NCBI GenBank assembly: GCA_023402075.1
Contig: JAEXCS010000019.1
Coordinates: 6,168-70,167 of the forward strand
DNA: 64,000 bases
Source: Bacillota bacterium
GTDB taxonomy: Bacteria; Bacillota; Clostridia; Oscillospirales; Oscillospiraceae
Direction of reading: 5' to 3'
A program made the translations under genes and the position numbers. The notes under the pieces are model-generated. The model was not told the origin of the DNA. It saw nothing but the letters and a program-made list of their open reading frames with translations, and searched no databases. Positions 25,018 through 34,687 of the stretch are shown here, piece by piece (within the stretch, counting starts at the first letter, position 1; each line of letters begins with the position of its first letter).

Positions 25018-26200
25018 CGAGCTGGTAAACCGCCTGCGGGGGCAGGTGCGGCTGCGGGTGGAAAGCCCCTTTCCAGAGCGGATTTTAAATTTGTGCGCCC
25101 AGCGGAGACTGGAGCTGTGGGATGTACGCTGGGAAAGCGTGGACACATTCCTGTGTGTTCTCTCCCGGCGGGATTTCCGGGTTTTGCGGCTGCTGGTCCG
25201 AAATCTGGACTGTACGCTTCACGTGCAAAAGCGGGAGGGCGCACCCTTTTTCATGGGCAGACTCCGCCGCCGGCAAGCGCTGGCGGCGGGGCTGGTGCTC
25301 TGCGCTCTGGGGCTGTTTTTCAGCAGCTTTTTCATCTGGGAGATTACGGTGGACGGCGCGGTGACGGTGCCGGAGGAAAAAATTCTGCGGGCGCTGGAAG
25401 AAAATGGCGTGGGCTTTGGCACCTTCGGCTTTTCCATCGACGGAGAGGATTTACGAAATCACATTCTTTTGGAAATTCCAGACCTGAGCTGGCTGACGGT
25501 AAACGTCTCCGGCTGCCGGGCCTATGTGCAGGTGCGGGAGCGCGTTGCCGCGCCGGAGCCGGTGGACCGCCGCGCCCCCTGCAACGTGACGGCCCGGCGG
25601 GACGGCCTTATTCTGGAGGTTCACGCCTTTTTGGGGAAAAAATGCGTCAGTGTCGGCGACACGGTGGAAAAAGACCAGCTTTTAATCTCCGGCATTGAAG
25701 ACTTGGATACCTTTGGCGCCCGCATTACCACGGCGGCAGGCTCCATCACCGCCCGAACCTGGTATCGGCTGGAGGCTAATTTCCCCTTGACGATATCGGA
25801 AACCGGCTCCGCCGGGAAGGAAGAGACGCGCCGCTCTCTGATTCTAGGCACCCAGCGGATAAAATTCTATGGAAACAGTAGCTATTTTGGGGCATTCTAT
25901 GATAAAATGGTTACACGGCAGCGCGTGTCCGTGTTTGGCCTTTCTCTGCCTGTGACGGTGGAGACGGAGATTTACCGTCCCTTCGAGCCTACCGCTCGTA
26001 CACGCTCCGCCCAGGAGGCGGAGGCTGCGGGAGGAAAGGCGCTCACCGCATATCTTGCCTCTTTGATGGGGGAAGACGGCGAAATCAGGTCTACCCTCGT
26101 CTCTTCCCGGCAAACGGGCGACGTGCTGCGCGTCACGCTGACGGCAGAGTGCGTGGAGGAAATCGGCCGCACCGTGCCGCTGGAAGCGGCGGCGGAGTAA
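25010..26200 (+). CDS. yqfD: Sporulation protein YqfD
   Basis: A 396-residue sigma-E-type sporulation protein with a soluble N-terminal domain and one membrane helix (about 94-114). The extracytoplasmic part begins with WEITVDGAVTVPEEKILRAL, followed by VRERVAAPEP and a trans-acting domain. This architecture and the neighbours identify it. It starts inside the end of yqfC. Exact biochemical role is unknown even in model organisms. Confidence 0.9.
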   Translation: MLDELVNRLRGQVRLRVESPFPERILNLCAQRRLELWDVRWESVDTFLCVLSRRDFRVLRLLVRNLDCTLHVQKREGAPFFMGRLRRRQALAAGLVLCALGLFFSSFFIWEITVDGAVTVPEEKILRALEENGVGFGTFGFSIDGEDLRNHILLEIPDLSWLTVNVSGCRAYVQVRERVAAPEPVDRRAPCNVTARRDGLILEVHAFLGKKCVSVGDTVEKDQLLISGIEDLDTFGARITTAAGSITARTWYRLEANFPLTISETGSAGKEETRRSLILGTQRIKFYGNSSYFGAFYDKMVTRQRVSVFGLSLPVTVETEIYRPFEPTARTRSAQEAEAAGGKALTAYLASLMGEDGEIRSTLVSSRQTGDVLRVTLTAECVEEIGRTVPLEAAAE

Positions 26201-26407
26201 CTGCCCCGGCGCTTTTTGCCCTTTTCTTCTTGTGCGCATTTCCTTACTGTGTTTTCCTTGAAGCGCTTTTGGGGAATACTCTTTTTAGAAGACGTTTTTA
26301 AATCTATTACCACCGCCTGAGGGGCGGCCGGTTCCCCCACGGGAACCCATCATTCAGATTCGGGCGGCGGGAACGCGCCGCCGCCCGGCAAACGGGAGTG
26401 GTCATAT
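26201..26407 (+). other. Intergenic region with two GC-rich hairpins
   Basis: It contains the inverted repeats GGTTCCC/GGGAACC (26329-26345) and a larger GGGCGGCGGG-type stem near 26363-26390, directly before the phoH ribosome binding site. Neither is followed by a T-run, so they may affect mRNA stability or translation rather than termination. Confidence 0.45.
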
Positions 26408-27394
26408 TTGGAACAGCGAATCAGCATCGAGCGGCTGGAGCAGGCGGTGAACATTTTCGGCTCCTTTGACGAAAACATCCGTCTGGTGGAACAGGAATTT
26501 TCAGTGGCCGTGGTAAACCGGGACGGGGAATTGCGGGTAGACGGCGACCCGGAAAACGTTTTGATGGCCGTGAAGGCCGTGCAGGGACTTTTAACTCTGT
26601 CTTCCCGGGGCGAGGCCATCGGAGAGCAGAACGTGCGGTACGTCATCTCTCTGGTCCGCGCCGGCAAGGAGGGGCAGATTGCCGAGCTGACCGGCGACGT
26701 GCTGTGCATCACGGCCAAGGGCCGCCCCGTGAAGCCCAAGACCATCGGCCAGAAACAATATCTCAAATCGGTGCTGAAAAACACCGTCACCGTGGGCGTT
26801 GGACCGGCGGGCACCGGAAAGACTTATCTGGCCGTGGCCGCCGCCGTGGCCGCCTTCCGGGACAAGCAGGTCAACCGCATCATCCTCACCCGTCCCGCCG
26901 TGGAGGCCGGAGAGCGGCTGGGCTTTTTGCCCGGGGACTTGCAGAGCAAGGTGGACCCTTACCTCCGTCCGCTGTACGACGCACTGTTTGACATGCTGGG
27001 CGCGGAGACATACCAAAAATATCTGGAGCGGGGGAACATTGAGGTGGCCCCCCTTGCCTATATGCGGGGCCGGACGCTGGACGACAGTTTCATTATTCTG
27101 GACGAGGCCCAGAACACCAGCCGGGAACAGATGAAAATGTTTCTCACACGGCTGGGCTTTGGCTCCAAAATCGTCATCACCGGCGATGTCACCCAGATCG
27201 ACCTCCCCTCCGACAAGGTTTCGGGCCTGAAGGAGGCCATTCGGGTGTTGCAGGGCGTGGAGGGCATCGGCATCTGCCAGCTCACCAACGCGGACGTGGT
27301 TCGTCACGTCATGGTTCAGCGGATTGTAGAGGCCTATGAACGGGACGAGCTGGCCCGGCTGAAAAGCGCCGGGAGAAAGGCGAAACGGTCATGA
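26408..27394 (+). CDS. phoH: PhoH-family ATPase
   Basis: Predicted RNA-associated P-loop ATPase. An N-terminal KH-like region is followed by GVGPAGTGKTYLAVA (Walker A, near residue 137), LTRPAVEAGERLGFLPGDL, and FIILDEAQNTS (Walker B, near residue 235), with TGDVTQIDLP behind. Start is TTG at 26408 with GGGAGTGG upstream. 328 residues. It overlaps ybeY by four bases. The order yqfC-yqfD-phoH-ybeY is the conserved Firmicute arrangement. Confidence 0.93.
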   Translation: MEQRISIERLEQAVNIFGSFDENIRLVEQEFSVAVVNRDGELRVDGDPENVLMAVKAVQGLLTLSSRGEAIGEQNVRYVISLVRAGKEGQIAELTGDVLCITAKGRPVKPKTIGQKQYLKSVLKNTVTVGVGPAGTGKTYLAVAAAVAAFRDKQVNRIILTRPAVEAGERLGFLPGDLQSKVDPYLRPLYDALFDMLGAETYQKYLERGNIEVAPLAYMRGRTLDDSFIILDEAQNTSREQMKMFLTRLGFGSKIVITGDVTQIDLPSDKVSGLKEAIRVLQGVEGIGICQLTNADVVRHVMVQRIVEAYERDELARLKSAGRKAKRS

Positions 27395-27894
27395 GAAAAA
27401 GCCATTATATCCCCGTCACCGCCGACGTGCCGGGCGCTTCCAACGAAAAAACCTGCGCACTGGTGCGCAAAGCAATTAAAACCGCCCTCCGCATGGAGGG
27501 CGTGACCCTGCCCTGCGAGGTGGACGTGCTGCTCACCGGGGACAACGGCATCCAAAAAATCAACATGGAGCAGCGGAAGGTCCCCTCCCCCACGGACGTT
27601 CTGAGCTTTCCGGAATTTGACTTTACGCCGGGCGAGCCGCCCACCCTTGACACCGCCGGAGATCTTCTGGACTTTACCGGTCTGCTCCCTCTGGGGGACA
27701 TGGTGCTGAACATGGAGCGGGCGGCGGCACAGGCCAAGGAATACGGACACTCAAACCGGAGGGAGCTTGCGTATCTCTCGGTTCATTCCGTACTGCATCT
27801 GCTGGGCTACGACCATCTGGACGAGGGAGCCATGAAGGTTCAGATGCGGGCGCGGGAAGAAGCGATTATGAAGGAGCTGGGTCTGGAAAGGTAG
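27391..27894 (+). CDS. ybeY: Endoribonuclease YbeY
   Basis: Metal-dependent RNase needed for 16S rRNA 3' maturation and ribosome quality control. The zinc motif HSVLHLLGYDH lies near residue 131, preceded by the conserved GDMVLNMERAAAQAKEYGH. 167 residues. Its ATG overlaps the phoH stop. This is the standard phoH-ybeY pairing. Confidence 0.95.
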   Translation: MRKSHYIPVTADVPGASNEKTCALVRKAIKTALRMEGVTLPCEVDVLLTGDNGIQKINMEQRKVPSPTDVLSFPEFDFTPGEPPTLDTAGDLLDFTGLLPLGDMVLNMERAAAQAKEYGHSNRRELAYLSVHSVLHLLGYDHLDEGAMKVQMRAREEAIMKELGLER

Positions 27895-27903
27895 GCGGGG
27901 ACC

Positions 27904-28182
27904 GTGATTGGGAATCTGATCGGCCTTTGGATTGTATATTTTTTGGGGATACTTCTGGCCTTTTTTGGCTTGGGTTCGGCGGGCTTTCTGGATGGAGCGC
28001 TTTGGGCCATGCTGGCCGCGTCGGGCTTCTTCTCTCTGCTTACCTGCATTTACATCAAGCTGACCGAGCTTCACAACAAACAGAAGGACATAGAAACCAA
28101 GCTGGACGCGCTACTATCACAGAAAAATCCCCCCTCACCGGGCACCCCGGGGACAAGCTTCCCGGACGCGCCGCAGGACTGA
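27904..28182 (+). CDS. Small membrane protein of unknown function
   Basis: A 92-residue protein with two hydrophobic helices (about 4-24 and 30-50), a short charged linker likely to form a coiled coil (LTELHNKQKDIETKLDALL), and a Pro-rich tail. No family recognised. Start is GTG at 27904, three bases after a GGGG. It follows ybeY by nine bases, so it is probably co-transcribed. Confidence 0.65.
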   Translation: MIGNLIGLWIVYFLGILLAFFGLGSAGFLDGALWAMLAASGFFSLLTCIYIKLTELHNKQKDIETKLDALLSQKNPPSPGTPGTSFPDAPQD

Positions 28183-28224
28183 CCGGCGGGGGCACTTTTG
28201 CATACACTGTCCTGAGGTGATGGT

Positions 28225-28545
28225 ATGGAACTCATTCAGGATGGCGTTCTCGCATTTTTGTCCGCAGTGGGCATAACAACCTGCGTCTGGCTGGTGGCCG
28301 GGGCATTTTTCCCCAGCAGGTGCCGCAATCCGGAGGTACGGCTGCTTCTCCCCCTGCAAGGCGACGCACCCACGCTGGAAGCCGACCTGCGGGAGCTGCT
28401 GCGCACCCGGCACACCCTGCCCTCGGCAAAAATTCTGCTGGTGGACTGTGGGATCACCGAGGACGCACGGCAGACCGCGGAATACTTCTGCCACCTGCGC
28501 CGCAACGTGGAGCTGGTGGAAGCAAAGGATCTGCACTTTTTCTGA
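28225..28545 (+). CDS. Small protein of unknown function with N-terminal membrane helix
   Basis: 106 residues with a hydrophobic N-terminal helix (about 8-28), then a compact soluble domain. GAGGTGATGG precedes ATG. The repeated Leu-rich pattern (EADLRELLRTRH, AKILLVDCGITEDARQ) is reminiscent of a small alpha/beta fold, but I recognise no family. It lies between the 92-residue membrane protein and recD2 in the same direction. Confidence 0.6.
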   Translation: MELIQDGVLAFLSAVGITTCVWLVAGAFFPSRCRNPEVRLLLPLQGDAPTLEADLRELLRTRHTLPSAKILLVDCGITEDARQTAEYFCHLRRNVELVEAKDLHFF

Positions 28546-28585
28546 ATTCCCGCAATTACACTGGAGAAAAGGAAGACGAAACGGC

Positions 28586-30802
28586 ATGGACGAACTCTGC
28601 AGCCTGGACGGCACGGTACATAGCCTCATTTTTCAAAACGCCGACAACGGCTATACCGTCCTGCGGCTGGTGACGGAGGAGGGCGAGCTTTACACCGTGG
28701 TGGGCTGCATCCCCTGCGTGGCTCCCGGCGAGCACCTGACGGTGAACGGCGTATGGGAAACTCACCCCCAACACGGGGAACAGCTTAAGGCGCTGGAGCT
28801 GGAGCGCCGCCTTCCCGAGGAGGTTGACGAAATTCTCAACTATCTCTCCTCCGGAATCTGCAAGGGGGTAGGCCCCGCCACCGCACGGGCCATCGTGGAC
28901 CGGTTTGGGGAAGAAACGCTGGACATATTGGAACGGGAGCCGGGAAGGCTTACCTGCCTGCGGGGCATCACCGAAAAAAAGGCCCGTGAAATCGGCGAGG
29001 GCTTCCGCCTGCAAATGGGCCTGCGGCGGCTGATGGCGTTTCTGGCCCAGTATGGCCTGTCCCCCGCGCTTGCCATTTTGCTGCGCAAGCTCCACGGAGA
29101 CGGGGCGCTGGAGGCGGTACGGTCAAATCCCTACATTCTCTCCGCCGACGAGTGCGGCGTGCCCTTTTCTTCCACAGACGAAATCGCCATGAGCCTTGGA
29201 ATCGCCGCCGACAGCGACGAGCGGCTTCAGGCGGCGGTGATTTTTGAGCTGAACCACAACGAGGGCAACGGCCATGTCTTTCTGCCCCGCAGCAAGCTGA
29301 CTGTCGCCACGGCACAGCTTTTAAACTGCGACCCGGGCCTTGCGGAAAAGGCCGTGGACGATCTCCGCGCCCGGGGCGCGGTGGTGCAGGAGCAGGTGGC
29401 AAACGTCTCTGCCTGCTACCTCCGCCGCCTTTGGGAAGCGGAGGTAGGCTCCTGCGCCCGCCTTCTTTCTCTTTTGTCCGCCGATGCGGATCGGGGACGA
29501 AATCCAGATAAGGTCATCGCCGAAATCGAACAGGCCCAGGGGATTACTTACGCCCAGCAACAGCGTCAGGCAGTGGCGCTGGCGGCACAGACGGGCGTTC
29601 TCATCCTCACCGGCGGACCGGGCACGGGAAAAACCACCGCCGTGCGTGGCATTGTGTCTTTGTTTCAGCGGATGGGGCTGGATGTGGTGCTGGCGGCGCC
29701 CACGGGCCGTGCCGCCCAGCGAATGGGCGAGCTTTCCGGCGGACTGGAAGCCCAGACCATCCACCGCCTGCTGGGGGTGACATGGAACGAAACCACCCGG
29801 GAAGCCGCTTTTGCCAAGTGCGAAAAGGAGCCGCTGGAAGCGGACGCGGTCATCGTGGACGAGATGAGTATGGTGGATGTGTCCCTCTTCGCGGCGCTGC
29901 TGCGTGCACTGCGCCCCGGCACCCGGCTGGTGCTGGTGGGCGACGCGGATCAGCTCCCCTCCGTGGGAGCGGGGAATGTGTTTTCCGACCTTATCCGCAG
30001 CAAGCGGGTGGAGACGGTGTTTTTACGGGAGGTTTTCCGTCAGGCGGAGCAGTCCGCCATCATCCGCAACGCCCACGCGGTGAATTTGGGCCAGCCGCCC
30101 CGGTTCGTCAACGACCAGAACGACTTTTTCTTTATGGTACGCCGCAGCCCGGACCGGGCAGTAAGCACCGTGGTGGAGCTGTGCAAATCCCGCCTGCCCG
30201 AAAAAATGGGAGTCCCGGTGGACCAGATTCAGGTTCTCTCTCCCACCCGCAAGGGCGAGTGCGGCACGGAAAATTTAAACCGTCTGCTTCAGGCGGCGCT
30301 GAATCCGCCCGCGACGGACAAGCGCCAGCGCCAGTGGGGGGAGCGGGTCTTCCGCGAGGGGGACCGCATCATGCAGACCCGGAACGACTACGACGTGATT
30401 TGGCAAAAGACCGACGGCAGCATGGGCACCGGCATTTTCAACGGAGATGTGGGCCGCGTGGCCCAGATTGACCCGGGCGGCGAGTGGCTGCGGGTGGTGT
30501 TTGATGACCGGGTGTGCACCTATACCGCCGACCAGCTCTCAGAGCTGGATCTGGCCTACGCCCAAACGGTTCACAAGGCGCAGGGCAGCGAATATCGGGC
30601 TGTGATTCTGGCGGCGATGCCCGCCGCTCCGGCGCTGATGGTGCGAGGCGTGCTGTACACAGCCCTCACCCGGGCAAGAGAGCTTTTGATTGTGGTGGGA
30701 GACGACTCCGCCGTGGCCGCCATGGCGGAAAACGACCGCCGTCAGCGGCGCTACTCCGGCTTGAAGTGGCGGCTATGCGGCGGCGACTGCCCAGTGACAT
30801 AA
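28586..30802 (+). CDS. recD2: RecD2 (RecD-like) DNA helicase
   Basis: ATP-dependent 5'-3' DNA helicase of superfamily 1 in the RecBC-independent RecD2 group, linked to DNA repair and fork processing. The N-terminal extension has an OB-like segment and HhH motifs (GICKGVGPATARAIVDRFG near residue 90). The helicase core has LTGGPGTGKTTAVRG (Walker A, near residue 345), VIVDEMSMVD (Walker B), GDADQLPSVGAG, and YAQTVHKAQGSEY near the end. ATG at 28586 follows AAGGAAG; 738 residues fits the family. Confidence 0.95.
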   Translation: MDELCSLDGTVHSLIFQNADNGYTVLRLVTEEGELYTVVGCIPCVAPGEHLTVNGVWETHPQHGEQLKALELERRLPEEVDEILNYLSSGICKGVGPATARAIVDRFGEETLDILEREPGRLTCLRGITEKKAREIGEGFRLQMGLRRLMAFLAQYGLSPALAILLRKLHGDGALEAVRSNPYILSADECGVPFSSTDEIAMSLGIAADSDERLQAAVIFELNHNEGNGHVFLPRSKLTVATAQLLNCDPGLAEKAVDDLRARGAVVQEQVANVSACYLRRLWEAEVGSCARLLSLLSADADRGRNPDKVIAEIEQAQGITYAQQQRQAVALAAQTGVLILTGGPGTGKTTAVRGIVSLFQRMGLDVVLAAPTGRAAQRMGELSGGLEAQTIHRLLGVTWNETTREAAFAKCEKEPLEADAVIVDEMSMVDVSLFAALLRALRPGTRLVLVGDADQLPSVGAGNVFSDLIRSKRVETVFLREVFRQAEQSAIIRNAHAVNLGQPPRFVNDQNDFFFMVRRSPDRAVSTVVELCKSRLPEKMGVPVDQIQVLSPTRKGECGTENLNRLLQAALNPPATDKRQRQWGERVFREGDRIMQTRNDYDVIWQKTDGSMGTGIFNGDVGRVAQIDPGGEWLRVVFDDRVCTYTADQLSELDLAYAQTVHKAQGSEYRAVILAAMPAAPALMVRGVLYTALTRARELLIVVGDDSAVAAMAENDRRQRRYSGLKWRLCGGDCPVT

Positions 30803-30811
30803 TTTATTTTA

Positions 30812-30850
30812 CGCGGGGCCTTTCCCAATGGGAAAGGCCCCGCGTTTTTT
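30812..30850 (+). terminator. recD2 terminator
   Basis: A 15-bp stem (CGCGGGGCCTTTCCC and its complement) is followed by six T. Confidence 0.9.
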
Positions 30851-30857
30851 CGTCTTC

Positions 30858-31799
30858 TTATCGTTGTCCCTTGTCGTAGGGGATTCCCTCCGCCTTGGGG
30901 GCGCGGGATTTTCCGGAGGTAAACGCCAGCACCACCAGAGAGATGATGTAGGGCAGCATGTTATACACGCTGCTGGGCAGGCTCAGGGCCATCAGGAAGT
31001 CAAACCCGGTATAAACGTTGCTCAGCGCCCGGAACAAACCGAACAGCAGCGCCGCCAGTGCAATGCGGGAGGGCTTCCACTGGCCAAAAATCATCACAGC
31101 CAGAGACAAAAAGCCGAAGCCCGCCACGCCGTTTTCAAATTTCCACTCGCTGACGCCTGCGGTGATGTACACGATGCCGCCAAGACCGCCCAGAACGCCT
31201 GAAATCAGCACGCCCGCATAGCGCATTTTATAGACATTAATGCCCACGCTGTCCGCCGCCTGCGGATGCTCGCCGCAGGCCATCAGCCGCAAACCAAAGC
31301 GGGTTTTGTACAGCAGCACGTACGAGCACCCCAGTGCGATGGCGGCCAGCAGCATAAACCAGTTAAACTCAAAGCCGCCAAGCTTCACCAGAAACGCCTT
31401 TTTCGCGGAGATGTACTGGATGGTGGAAGACACGTTGTTGGGATTGATAGAGGTGTTCATAGCCTTCACAAATACAGTGGCCGCAGCGGTTCCCAGCAGG
31501 TTCATGGCCGTGCCCACAATGGTCTGGTCGGCCCCGAAGCTGACGGCGGCCACCGCCAGCAGCAGTGAGTATACCGCCCCCAAGGCCACCGCCGCCAAAA
31601 CGGTCAGCAGAACCATCATAAAAGCGGACGTCTCGGGCGGCAGGAAATTAAGCATCAGCGCGCCGCCCAGCGCGCCCATGACCATGATGCCCTCCAATCC
31701 AATGTTGATGACACCGGAATGCTCGGAAAAGCAGCCGCCCAAAGCAACCAGCACCAAAACGGAGGCAAAAATCAGGGTATATTGCACCAGCAATGCCAT
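30858..31799 (-). CDS. Nucleoside ABC transporter permease (NupQ/YufQ-like)
   Basis: Second permease of a BMP-type nucleoside importer, 313 residues with about eight hydrophobic helices. SGVINIGLEGIMVMGALGG near the N-terminus, ACGEHPQAADSVGINVYKMR and ISGVLGGLGG are characteristic of this branched-chain-permease-related family. Its start overlaps the stop of the other permease by one base, so the two are coupled. Last gene of the importer operon. Confidence 0.92.
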   Translation of the reverse strand: MALLVQYTLIFASVLVLVALGGCFSEHSGVINIGLEGIMVMGALGGALMLNFLPPETSAFMMVLLTVLAAVALGAVYSLLLAVAAVSFGADQTIVGTAMNLLGTAAATVFVKAMNTSINPNNVSSTIQYISAKKAFLVKLGGFEFNWFMLLAAIALGCSYVLLYKTRFGLRLMACGEHPQAADSVGINVYKMRYAGVLISGVLGGLGGIVYITAGVSEWKFENGVAGFGFLSLAVMIFGQWKPSRIALAALLFGLFRALSNVYTGFDFLMALSLPSSVYNMLPYIISLVVLAFTSGKSRAPKAEGIPYDKGQR

Positions 31800-32950
31800 T
31801 ACCGCTCGCCCCCTTCCTGATTGGCCGCAGCCTGCGCCGCCTTGTTCTCCCGCTCTGCCCGGCGGTCCAGCCGGTTGTTCAGGGCGTACTTAAAGAACAG
31901 CACAAAGCCGCACAGATAGATGATCAGCGCGGAGATGAAATCGGAAATCTGGGACGAATACATGGTCTTGTCCACATACGCGCCGCCGGAGGTGATATGC
32001 TGGATGAAATAGGAAGAGAAAATGGTTCCAATGGGGTTCAGCCCCCCCAGGAATGCGGCGGCAATGCCGTTGAAGCCCATGGCCGGAACCGCCGACTGGG
32101 TGCAGGACCACTGCTCAAACCCGGTGAGAAACAGCAGCGCCGCCGCCATCCCCGCAAGGCCGCCCGCAATGGCCATGGTAAGAATAATGTTCTGCTTTTC
32201 GCGCATGCCGCAGTATTGGGCCGCGTCCTTATTAAAGCCGGTGGCCTTCAGCTCGAAGCCCAGCTTCGTTTTCTCCAGCAGCACCCAGATCACCACCGTG
32301 ACCACAACGGCCAGCGGGATGGCAATGGTGACATACTGATTGTTGTTAAACAGGCTTCCAAGCCCCAGCGACGGGATCAGCGCACCGGGATTCGTGCTGG
32401 CCAGCGTCAGGGTATAGGGGCTGGAATATTCCTTTACGTTGGTCAGCAGGGTATTCACCATGTACAGGCTGATCCAGTTGAGCATAATGCAGGAGATAAC
32501 CTCGTTCACGTTGCAGTATGCCTTTAAAACGCCCGACAGCGCGCCCAGCAGCGCACCTGCCGCCACAGCGGCCAGCAGGCACAGATACCACGGCATGTCC
32601 AGCGCCAGCGCGCAGTACAGCGACGCGCCCGCGCCCACCACATACTGCCCTGCCGCGCCGATGTTGAACAGGCCCACCTTATAGGCGAACAACACCGACA
32701 GACTGCACAGCAGCAGCGGCGAGGTCTTCACCAGCGTGCTGCCCAAATATTTCAGTTGCGCGGCCCGACTTGGATAATAGAAAAAGTTTTTGACAATGGT
32801 GGCGATGGCCTTTCCCGCCCCTGCGGGATTGATGGCCAGCAGCACCAGATAGCCCACCAACAGTCCAATCAGAATGCACAAAAGCGATGCAAGCAGGGAC
32901 TGAATTCCCTCATTCCGCAAAAGTGACTCCCGTTTTTTTGCTTTCTCCAT
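31799..32950 (-). CDS. Nucleoside ABC transporter permease (NupP/YufP-like)
   Basis: First permease of the importer, 383 residues, about ten hydrophobic helices. VGLFNIGAAGQYVVGAGAS, MLNWISLYMVNTLL and FNGIAAAFLGGLNPIG are family features. ATG at 32950 follows AGGAGG and sits one base after the ATPase stop; an in-frame start nine codons upstream lies inside the ATPase gene and is not used. Confidence 0.92.
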   Translation of the reverse strand: MEKAKKRESLLRNEGIQSLLASLLCILIGLLVGYLVLLAINPAGAGKAIATIVKNFFYYPSRAAQLKYLGSTLVKTSPLLLCSLSVLFAYKVGLFNIGAAGQYVVGAGASLYCALALDMPWYLCLLAAVAAGALLGALSGVLKAYCNVNEVISCIMLNWISLYMVNTLLTNVKEYSSPYTLTLASTNPGALIPSLGLGSLFNNNQYVTIAIPLAVVVTVVIWVLLEKTKLGFELKATGFNKDAAQYCGMREKQNIILTMAIAGGLAGMAAALLFLTGFEQWSCTQSAVPAMGFNGIAAAFLGGLNPIGTIFSSYFIQHITSGGAYVDKTMYSSQISDFISALIIYLCGFVLFFKYALNNRLDRRAERENKAAQAAANQEGGER

Positions 32951-32951
32951 G

Positions 32952-34484
32952 TCACACCGCCTCCTTCCGCTTTGCACCGGCCATGTACAGGCCCAGTTCC
33001 TCTACCGTGGCGGTCTTGGGGTCCAGCTCGCCCACAATCTCCCCCTCGTACATGACAAGGATGCGGTCAGACAGGCTCATCACCTCGTCCAGCTCCAAAC
33101 TTACCAGCAGCACTGCCTTTCCCTGATCCCGCTGGGCCACGATCTGGCGGTGGATGTACTCAATGGCACCCACGTCCAGGCCCCGGGTGGGCTGCACCGC
33201 CACCAGAAGCTCCGGATCCTTGTCAATTTCCCGGGCAACAATTGCCTTTTGCTGGTTGCCCCCGGACATGGAACGGGCCTTCGTCACAGGTCCCTGCCCG
33301 GAGCGGATATCATACTGCTCGATGAGCCGCTGGGCATACTCCCGCACCGCCTTGAAGCGAATGAACCCCCGGTTTTGAAACTCCTGCTTCCAGTAGTTTT
33401 CAAGCACCAGATTCTGCTCCAGCGTGTAGTCCAGCACCAGCCCGTGCTTGTGCCGGTCCTCGGGGATATGGCTCAGGCCAAGTTTGGAGCGCTCGCGGAT
33501 AGAATCCCGCGTCATATCCACGCCCCGCAGAGAAAATCTTCCCGCAGCGGGCTTTACAAGCCCCGTCAGCGCGTGGACAAATTCAGTCTGCCCGTTGCCG
33601 TCGATTCCGGCAAGGCAGACAATCTCTCCCTCCCGAACCTGAAAGCTTACGTTTTTCACCGCGTTGTTCTTATGCATTTTGGACGCCACGGTGACGCCCT
33701 CTACCTCCAGCACCACCTGCCCCGGCGCACGGACCTTCTTGCGGACTGCAAAGTCCACCTCGCGGCCCACCATCATGCGGCTGAGTTCTTCCTTGCTGGA
33801 ATCAGCCACGTCCACGGTTCCGATGTACGCCCCCTTGCGCAAAACGGTGCACCGGTCTGCCACCGCCACAATCTCGTTGAGCTTATGGGTGATGAAAAGA
33901 ATGCTTTTACCCTCGGCCTTCAGCCCCCGCATAATGTCCATCAGCTCTTCGATTTCCTGCGGAGTGAGAACAGCCGTAGGCTCGTCAAAAATCAGAATTT
34001 CATTTTCCCGATACAGCATTTTCAAAATCTCGGTGCGCTGCTGCATGCCCACGGAGATATCTTCCACCTTGGCATCCGGATCCACCCGCAAACCGTATTT
34101 GTCCGACAGGGCCACCACCTTTTCCCGTGCCTCCGCCTTCTGCAAAAATCCGTATTTGCTGGGCTCCACGCCCAACACAATGTTGTCCAGCACAGTGAAC
34201 ACGTCCACAAGCTTAAAGTGCTGGTGAACCATGCCGATGCCCAGTGCGTTTGCGTCGTTGGGGTCCTTGATGGCCACTTCCCGTCCGCCCATGCGGATGG
34301 AGCCTTCCTCCGGTCGGTACAGCCCGAACAGCACGCTCATCAGCGTGGACTTTCCCGCGCCGTTTTCTCCCAGCAGCGCGTGAATTTCTCCCTTTTTCAG
34401 CCGAAGGGTAATGTTGTCGTTGGCAATAATGCCCGGGAACCGCTTGGTGATGTTAAGCATTTCCACCGCATATGTCTCTTCCAA
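32952..34484 (-). CDS. Nucleoside ABC transporter ATPase (NupO/YufO-like)
   Basis: A 510-residue ATPase with two fused ABC domains. The first has LLGENGAGKSTLMSVLFGL, signature VGMQQRTEILK and LIFDEPTAVL. The second has a degenerate Walker A (CLAGIDGNGQTEF) but an intact signature, MSGGNQQKAIVARE. This is typical of BMP-family and sugar importers. The start is TTG at 34484, nine bases after AAAGGAGG. Co-transcribed with both permeases. Confidence 0.93.
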   Translation of the reverse strand: MEETYAVEMLNITKRFPGIIANDNITLRLKKGEIHALLGENGAGKSTLMSVLFGLYRPEEGSIRMGGREVAIKDPNDANALGIGMVHQHFKLVDVFTVLDNIVLGVEPSKYGFLQKAEAREKVVALSDKYGLRVDPDAKVEDISVGMQQRTEILKMLYRENEILIFDEPTAVLTPQEIEELMDIMRGLKAEGKSILFITHKLNEIVAVADRCTVLRKGAYIGTVDVADSSKEELSRMMVGREVDFAVRKKVRAPGQVVLEVEGVTVASKMHKNNAVKNVSFQVREGEIVCLAGIDGNGQTEFVHALTGLVKPAAGRFSLRGVDMTRDSIRERSKLGLSHIPEDRHKHGLVLDYTLEQNLVLENYWKQEFQNRGFIRFKAVREYAQRLIEQYDIRSGQGPVTKARSMSGGNQQKAIVAREIDKDPELLVAVQPTRGLDVGAIEYIHRQIVAQRDQGKAVLLVSLELDEVMSLSDRILVMYEGEIVGELDPKTATVEELGLYMAGAKRKEAV

Positions 34485-34631
34485 GCTCCGCGACCTCCTT
34501 TGTCCCTTTCATCGCCGTCCTCATCTCCCGTTTCAGGTGTCAGAAGGAAACCGATTTCTATCCGCCCATTATACTATGTCCCACTCTATATATCAAAGTA
34601 AATTTGCAAATTTTCATAAATTTTACGCCAT

Positions 34632-34669
34632 AAAAAACAGAGGAGGGCGGGCTGTCGCCCGTCCTCCTC
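34632..34669 (-). terminator. Terminator between the BMP and ATPase genes
   Basis: A 13-bp stem with one G-T pair, 4-base loop and a T6 run on the minus strand. It probably lets the binding protein be made in excess over the membrane components. Confidence 0.85.
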
Positions 34670-34687
34670 CGCGGTCACACGGTGAGA